A DNA stretch of 8,764 nucleotides from Spirochaetaceae bacterium (GTDB lineage: Bacteria > Spirochaetota > Spirochaetia > SZUA-6 > Bin103): positions 1 to 8,764 of the forward strand of contig JAPPNY010000244.1 of the NCBI GenBank assembly GCA_028818385.1. Direction: 5' to 3'. The position numbers and the translations under genes were made by a program. The notes under the pieces were generated by a model. The model was not told where the DNA came from, did no database searches, and was given only the letters and a program-made list of their open reading frames with translations. Below, piece by piece: positions 5,447-8,764 of the stretch. The first letter of the stretch is position 1; each line of letters starts with the position of its first letter.

Positions 5447-5938
5447 ATGGACGAGCCGCGAGAGTCGATCTGGAGCGTTCCTTCTTCGCTCAAGACGATC
5501 TACTACGCCATGTTCACGGTGTTCGCGTCGCTGAGCACCGCTCTGGCGCTGGTCGACGTGTTGAGTCCCGGCTCGCCGGGGAGTATCGTCGACAGGGTTC
5601 TTCGGTTCGGTGAGAGGTTGGCGCCGATGGCGGTAGCGTCGGCCGCCTTGAGCATGCTCGCGATGGAGGTAGTCGGAATGGTAGGAATCGTCGGTTCGTA
5701 CTTGCAGCGGCGACTTGACGATCATTTCGCGAAACGGGCGCAACGTCTCCATGCAAAAGCCGTTGCGAAGGGCCTTGAGAAGGGCCTCGCGCAGGGTATT
5801 GAGCAGGGTATTGAGCAGGGCATTGAGCAGGGCCGCGCAGAGGAGAGGGCCAGGTGGGAGGAACGAGAGCGACGGATCGCCGATTCGGGTGCACGTATCC
5901 CGCCCCCGCCCCCTGCCGATGAAGACTCCGGCACGTGA
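5447..5938 (+). CDS. Small two-helix membrane protein with GIEQ repeats
   Basis: I do not recognise a named family. Two hydrophobic helices are visible in this 163-residue protein, at about 16-40 (IYYAMFTVFASLSTALALVD) and 60-86 (PMAVASAALSMLAMEVVGMV). A basic, helical, coiled-coil-like segment (about 87-145) follows, then a Pro/acidic tail with five prolines in a row. Residues 108-131 are a tetrapeptide repeat (KGLE, KGLA, QGIE three times, QGRA) encoded by a 12-bp DNA repeat. Similar GIEQ runs occur at the C-termini of Rpn/PD-(D/E)XK proteins, but no nuclease motif is present. No Shine-Dalgarno site precedes the ATG; TACCTT (5436-5441) five bases upstream could be a weak -10 of a leaderless message. 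It diverges from the O-methyltransferase (79-bp gap) and converges on the next gene (20-bp gap). Confidence 0.65.
   Translation: MDEPRESIWSVPSSLKTIYYAMFTVFASLSTALALVDVLSPGSPGSIVDRVLRFGERLAPMAVASAALSMLAMEVVGMVGIVGSYLQRRLDDHFAKRAQRLHAKAVAKGLEKGLAQGIEQGIEQGIEQGRAEERARWEERERRIADSGARIPPPPPADEDSGT
5768..5839 (+). repeat. 12-bp minisatellite, six units (three near-identical)
   Basis: Units begin at 5768, 5780, 5792, 5804, 5816 and 5828. The core three read CAGGGTATTGAG, CAGGGTATTGAG and CAGGGCATTGAG; the outer ones are diverged (AAGGGCCTTGAG, AAGGGCCTCGCG, CAGGGCCGCGCA). Unit length is a multiple of three, so copy-number change would lengthen or shorten the coil without shifting the frame. Confidence 0.9.
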
Positions 5939-5958
5939 AGCGGCGTCGAGCGGGCTGA

Positions 5959-6723
5959 TCATTCCATGCGCATGCCGCCGTTGATGGCAAGCGTGCTGCC
6001 GGTGACGTAGGACGCCGCCTGCGAGGCCAGGAACAGCACCGCCCCGGCGCAGTCGGCGGGCTGGCCGAGCCGCTTGGCGGCCGTGGTCAGGCGCAGCGCC
6101 TCCAGGGTCTCGGGCGTGTTGGTGCGCTCGTGGATGGCCGTCAGGATGACCCCGGGCGCGACGCTGTTGACGGTGATACCGGCCGGGCCGAGCTCCTTGG
6201 CCAGGCTGCGGGTCATCGCCGACAGGCCGCCCTTGGCCGCCACGTAGGCCGTGGCCCCGCCTCCCCCGCCGGTGTGGGCGGAGATCGAGGAGATGTTGAT
6301 GATCCTGCCCCAGCCGCGCTCGCGCATGGCCGGGGCCAGCAGGCGGCTGGTCAGCATCGCCGCGGTGAGGTCGAGCGCCAGCGTGTCGTGCCAGGCGGAC
6401 AGCGGCGCCTCCAGCAGCGGGCGCATGTCGAGGACGTCGCCGGCGTTGTTGACCAGGATGTCGATCGGCCCGCCGAGCCTCGCGGCGGCCTCCGTGCAGA
6501 GATGCTCGACCTGCCGCGCGTCGGTCAGGTCGGCGGCGATCGCCGCCACCGGCGCATCGGAGGCGCGAGCGGTGAGCTCCGCGGCGGCGTCCGCGCTGGA
6601 GCGGTAGCCGATCGCGACCGCGGCGCCGTTGTCCATGAACGCCTCGCTTATGGCGCGGCCGATGCCGGTGGCGCCGCCGGTGACCAGGGCGCGCCGCCCG
6701 CGCAGGTCGACGTGCAGATCCAT
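5959..6723 (-). CDS. SDR-family NAD(P)-dependent oxidoreductase (FabG-like)
   Basis: This classical short-chain dehydrogenase of 254 residues has a Rossmann fold. TGGATGIG (15-22) binds the cofactor; Y40-R41 after the second strand suggests NADP(H). NNAG is at 92-95, SSISAH at 145-150, and the active-site Y160-V-A-A-K164 follows a run of five glycines that places Y160 14 residues after S146, one more than usual. The position that normally holds the catalytic tetrad asparagine (seven after W111) is D118. The C-terminus INGGMRME is typical. The ATG at 6723 has a strong GAGAAGGAG (6736-6728) four bases upstream. Its start faces the next SDR across 40 bp. Substrate unknown; a 3-oxoacyl reductase or sugar/alcohol dehydrogenase would be equally compatible. 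Confidence 0.9.
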   Translation of the reverse strand: MDLHVDLRGRRALVTGGATGIGRAISEAFMDNGAAVAIGYRSSADAAAELTARASDAPVAAIAADLTDARQVEHLCTEAAARLGGPIDILVNNAGDVLDMRPLLEAPLSAWHDTLALDLTAAMLTSRLLAPAMRERGWGRIINISSISAHTGGGGGATAYVAAKGGLSAMTRSLAKELGPAGITVNSVAPGVILTAIHERTNTPETLEALRLTTAAKRLGQPADCAGAVLFLASQAASYVTGSTLAINGGMRME

Positions 6724-6763
6724 CGTACTCCTTCTCGGGTTATCCTCGCATGGAGAAGGCTGT
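6724..6763. promoter_or_regulatory. 40-bp divergent control region between two SDR genes
   Basis: The gap holds mirror-image ribosome sites: CCTTCTC (6730-6736), the inverse of the minus gene's site, and GAGAAGG (6753-6759) of the plus gene. Each is four bases from its ATG. TATCCT (6741-6746, plus) and GATAAC (6744-6739, minus) are weak overlapping -10 candidates. No convincing -35 is seen in the gap, so promoters must reach into the coding regions or be activator-dependent. Any regulator binding here would affect both genes. Confidence 0.4.
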
Positions 6764-7594
6764 ATGAAGGAGCGAAAGGCGATCGAGGGGCGCTTCGCCG
6801 GCAAGGTGGCGGTCGTGACCGGCGGGTCGGCCGGCATCGGCCGCGCCGTGGTCGAGCAGCTCTGTGCGGAGGGCGCCGCGGTGGCGTTCTCCGGGATCGA
6901 GCCCGAGCTGGTCGAGCAGGCCGTGCGCGACCTTACCGGTCAGGGGCACCAGGTAGCGTCGTGCTGCGGCGACCATGCCGAGGAGGACTTCTGCCGGCGG
7001 CTCGCGCGGGAGGCGACCGGGCGCTGGGGCCGGCTGCACTACCTGGTGAACAACGCGTTCTCGTTCATCGCTTCCGGGCTCGGCACCGACCGGGAGGCGT
7101 GGCTGCGCAGCCTGGAGGCGGGGCCGGTCGCCTACGCCACGATGGCCGACGCGGCGGCCGGCGCGATCCGCGACAGCGGCGGCGGCGCCATCGTCAACGT
7201 GTCGAGCATCTCGGCGCATATCGCGCAGCCGGACCGCTGGACCTACAACGCGGCGAAGGGCGCCGTGCATACCCTGACCAAGTGCATGGCGATGGACCTG
7301 GCCCCGTACGGGATTCGGGTCAACAGCGTCAGCCCCGGTTGGATCTGGACGCGCGAGGTGCTGAAGGCGGCGGACCTGGGCGGCGGCGGGCGCGAGAGGT
7401 GGGAGCCGGTGTGGGGCCAGTACCACATGCTGGAGCGCTGCGGCGAGCCGATCGAGTGCGCGGGGCCGATCCTCTTCCTGCTCAGCGACGACGCGTCGTT
7501 CATCTCCGCGACCGACCTGCGGATCGACGGCGGCTACCTCGGCATGGGCCCGGAAGGGTTGGGCAAGGACGCGGTGTTCGCCGGCTCTGAGTAG
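6764..7594 (+). CDS. SDR-family oxidoreductase with atypical catalytic residues
   Basis: This second short-chain dehydrogenase has 276 residues. TGGSAGIG (19-26) is the cofactor loop. The NNAG motif is changed to NNAF (96-99). S148 in SSISAH and Y161-N-A-A-K165 are at the canonical 13-residue spacing. The tetrad asparagine position (seven after W113) is G120. Insertions DLGGGGRERWEPVWGQYHM (near 207-225) and a C-terminal extension after DGGYLGMG (DGGY being the usual SDR end) make it longer than most. Start ATG 6764 has AGAAGG four bases upstream; an ATG at 6750 is out of frame. It shares SSISAH and overall layout with the divergent neighbour, so the two may be distant paralogues or successive steps of one pathway. 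Substrate unknown; the changes could mean an unusual reaction or a non-catalytic role. Confidence 0.88.
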   Translation: MKERKAIEGRFAGKVAVVTGGSAGIGRAVVEQLCAEGAAVAFSGIEPELVEQAVRDLTGQGHQVASCCGDHAEEDFCRRLAREATGRWGRLHYLVNNAFSFIASGLGTDREAWLRSLEAGPVAYATMADAAAGAIRDSGGGAIVNVSSISAHIAQPDRWTYNAAKGAVHTLTKCMAMDLAPYGIRVNSVSPGWIWTREVLKAADLGGGGRERWEPVWGQYHMLERCGEPIECAGPILFLLSDDASFISATDLRIDGGYLGMGPEGLGKDAVFAGSE

Positions 7595-7650
7595 GCGGCG
7601 GTCCGTGCGTAGAACCGGATCGCCAGCCGGAACATGCATCCCCGTGCCGG

Positions 7651-7668
7651 CTGTCGAGGACTCGACAG
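7651..7668. repeat. Perfect 8-bp inverted repeat downstream of the SDR gene
   Basis: CTGTCGAG (7651-7658) and CTCGACAG (7661-7668) are exact inverses around GA. As RNA this is a 7-bp stem with a GGAC loop, 56 nt after the SDR stop. No U-run follows, so it is either a weak terminator hairpin or a protein-binding site. Confidence 0.5.
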
Positions 7669-7944
7669 GTGAAAGGGAATGTCGCGGGCTGAGCAGTCCA
7701 TGCGCATCAGAGGCGTTGCTGGTAGCGATCAACCGCGTCGTAGCGCACGTCTCCCAGGAAATTTCGAAGGTGTCCTTACGGCGCCCGTAGAAGCCATACT
7801 TCATGCATTCTAGGAATAAAGAGCGTGTATGGATTGCCAGTCTATTCATAAGCGACACTGATTCTTCCTGATTTGCGCGACGCAAGGGCATTCACGCATC
7901 CTGAACAACTTGCCACTGCGTTCACACGACGTACAGACGATTGA

Positions 7945-7962
7945 CGCCTTGCTCCCAAGGCG
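7945..7962. repeat. 7-bp hairpin, possible operator
   Basis: CGCCTTG (7945-7951) and CAAGGCG (7956-7962) are exact inverses around CTCC. It lies between the weak -35-like TTGACG and -10-like CATGAT, so it would occupy the promoter spacer if that promoter is real. No U-run follows. Confidence 0.35.
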
Positions 7963-8115
7963 GTCCATGATAGGTAATGCGCGCGTCCCGATGATGAGGT
8001 TTCAACCCGAATCTCCCGACGAATGTTGCTGTCGTGCGACGCCCTGCCGGGCGTGCTCAGGATTCCTCACTCGCTTCGCGCTTCGCAGCCAACCCGGCAC
8101 GCTGCCCATCTTGAG

Positions 8116-8730
8116 ATGAATTCTTCCGGTGACATGCGGCATGCATATCGGGAGATGGCCACTCTGGGAATGTTCGCACTCTCGACGTGGATTATCCTCC
8201 TGATCGTCGTCTACTCTCATACGGTCAATGTCATGGACATCCGAGACACACTGGAGTGGCCTCGACTCGTTGCATTCTACGCTCTCGTGGGCGCGACCGA
8301 CTTGGCGATCTGCCACTCCGGCTGCATCCTTGCGCTGTATCTGGCACGGCGCGGATCAAGACTCCAGGCGTTGTTGGCGTTGGCATCCGGGTCGGCGATA
8401 GTGGCCGTACCCTGCTCCCTTGTGTTTTATGCGGCGTATGCCGTTTTTCACTCGGGGCGCCCTCCTCCTGCAGGGCTCCTTACGATTTACGTCTCGTCAA
8501 CAACGAATGCGCTCTGGGGCGCGGCCGTCATTTCGTACGTGCTGTTTCTACGTCGGGATCGACGGTTCGTGGGATCCGCGAAGGAGGTGGAGACGGCTAA
8601 GCACGTTGTCCGTGAAGGAAGGTCCCCGGATTCAGCCGGTACGCTGCACGAGTCTGCGAGTACCCCGAGGAGACTGGAAGGGGTCCGCGACGAAGCGATT
8701 GGCTCGGAGGACGTAACTGTTCAGGCGTAG
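8116..8730 (+). CDS. Four-helix membrane protein, LytTR-regulator-like N-terminal half
   Basis: I do not recognise a named family with confidence. From the ATG at 8116 the protein is 204 residues. Four hydrophobic segments lie at about 14-36, 51-77, 84-109 and 117-143, then FLRRDRR and a roughly 60-residue soluble, charged tail. That order (short N-terminus, four helices, basic loop, then a cytoplasmic domain) is the layout of membrane-anchored LytTR transcription regulators. The tail segment RRLEGVRDEAIGSEDVTVQ faintly resembles the start of a LytTR domain, but the frame stops at 8728-8730 before any such domain. The start is uncertain: the open frame reaches 8023, but the hydrophobic core begins at about 8155, and no good ribosome site precedes the ATGs at 8116, 8134 or 8155. 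Codon use is less GC-rich than in the SDR genes, hinting at a different origin. Confidence 0.5.
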   Translation: MNSSGDMRHAYREMATLGMFALSTWIILLIVVYSHTVNVMDIRDTLEWPRLVAFYALVGATDLAICHSGCILALYLARRGSRLQALLALASGSAIVAVPCSLVFYAAYAVFHSGRPPPAGLLTIYVSSTTNALWGAAVISYVLFLRRDRRFVGSAKEVETAKHVVREGRSPDSAGTLHESASTPRRLEGVRDEAIGSEDVTVQA

Positions 8731-8764
8731 GGTAGGTTCGTTCGACAGATTTCGGCAACCGGTC

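Larger units (their letters stand above)
7595..8115. other. Intergenic stretch without a recognisable gene
   Basis: About 520 bp with only short open frames that show no family features on either strand. It contains two hairpin-forming repeats (7651-7668 and 7945-7962), a small imperfect palindrome TTGCG-CGA-CGCAA (7873-7885), and TTGACG (7941-7946) with CATGAT (7965-7970) 18 bp on, a weak promoter candidate for the following gene. GC is lower than in the SDR genes. Confidence 0.5.

Noticed and set aside
6130..7590. 486-codon plus-strand open frame crossing both SDR genes, and a minus-strand 383-codon frame over the second SDR
   Set aside because: They run antisense or out of frame to two clear SDRs and have no domain-like features.
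7605..7891. Short open frames on both strands after the second SDR
   Set aside because: No ribosome site, no recognisable motif and no length support; I could not distinguish them from chance.
1..8764. CRISPR array, toxin-antitoxin pair or phage structural genes
   Set aside because: No spaced direct repeats and no matching protein families were seen; the only tandem repeat is the coding minisatellite at 5768-5839.

Overview
The window is GC-rich bacterial DNA with closely packed genes, mixed Shine-Dalgarno and possibly leaderless starts, and genes for a glutaminyl-tRNA synthetase, an O-methyltransferase, a family 38 glycosidase and two short-chain dehydrogenases (SDRs). I cannot fix the taxon from sequence alone. 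A bacterial GlnRS beside a GH38 enzyme and SDRs would suit an environmental Gram-negative, perhaps a spirochaete- or planctomycete-like lineage, but that is a guess.

Layout. Positions 1-772 are accessory-type DNA: a possible 3' end of an unseen gene, a perfect 12-bp inverted repeat over a -10-like hexamer, a small Cys4 zinc-ribbon protein, an overlapping 77-aa basic protein of a widespread small family, then a non-coding stretch with a tRNA-like relic (minus strand) and a very stable 16-bp hairpin. Positions 773-1686 are a complete IS1-family insertion sequence with recognisable imperfect terminal repeats, an intact DDE transposase and a likely leaderless promoter. Its right end breaks into a GH38 alpha-mannosidase-like gene whose 3' half is missing. 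No target duplication is seen and the left flank does not continue GH38, so this is probably a rearrangement junction rather than a simple insertion.

Positions 1687-5367 (minus strand) are a compact gene string, transcribed in the order O-methyltransferase, glnS, truncated GH38. The stop of the first overlaps the start of glnS (GTGA), and the stop of glnS overlaps the only plausible GH38 start (CTGA). Divergent from it is a small two-helix membrane protein with a 12-bp minisatellite encoding GIEQ repeats. Next come two SDRs, divergently transcribed from a 40-bp gap with mirror-image ribosome binding sites. The right end holds about 520 bp with no recognisable gene but two hairpins, then a four-helix membrane protein of lower GC that resembles the membrane half of LytTR-type regulators without the DNA-binding domain.

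The SDRs may act in one small-molecule pathway, but nothing here names the substrate. I see no CRISPR array and no recognisable defence or secretion system. The most unusual signals are the left-hand 770 bp and its junction with the insertion sequence, not a clear new multi-gene system.
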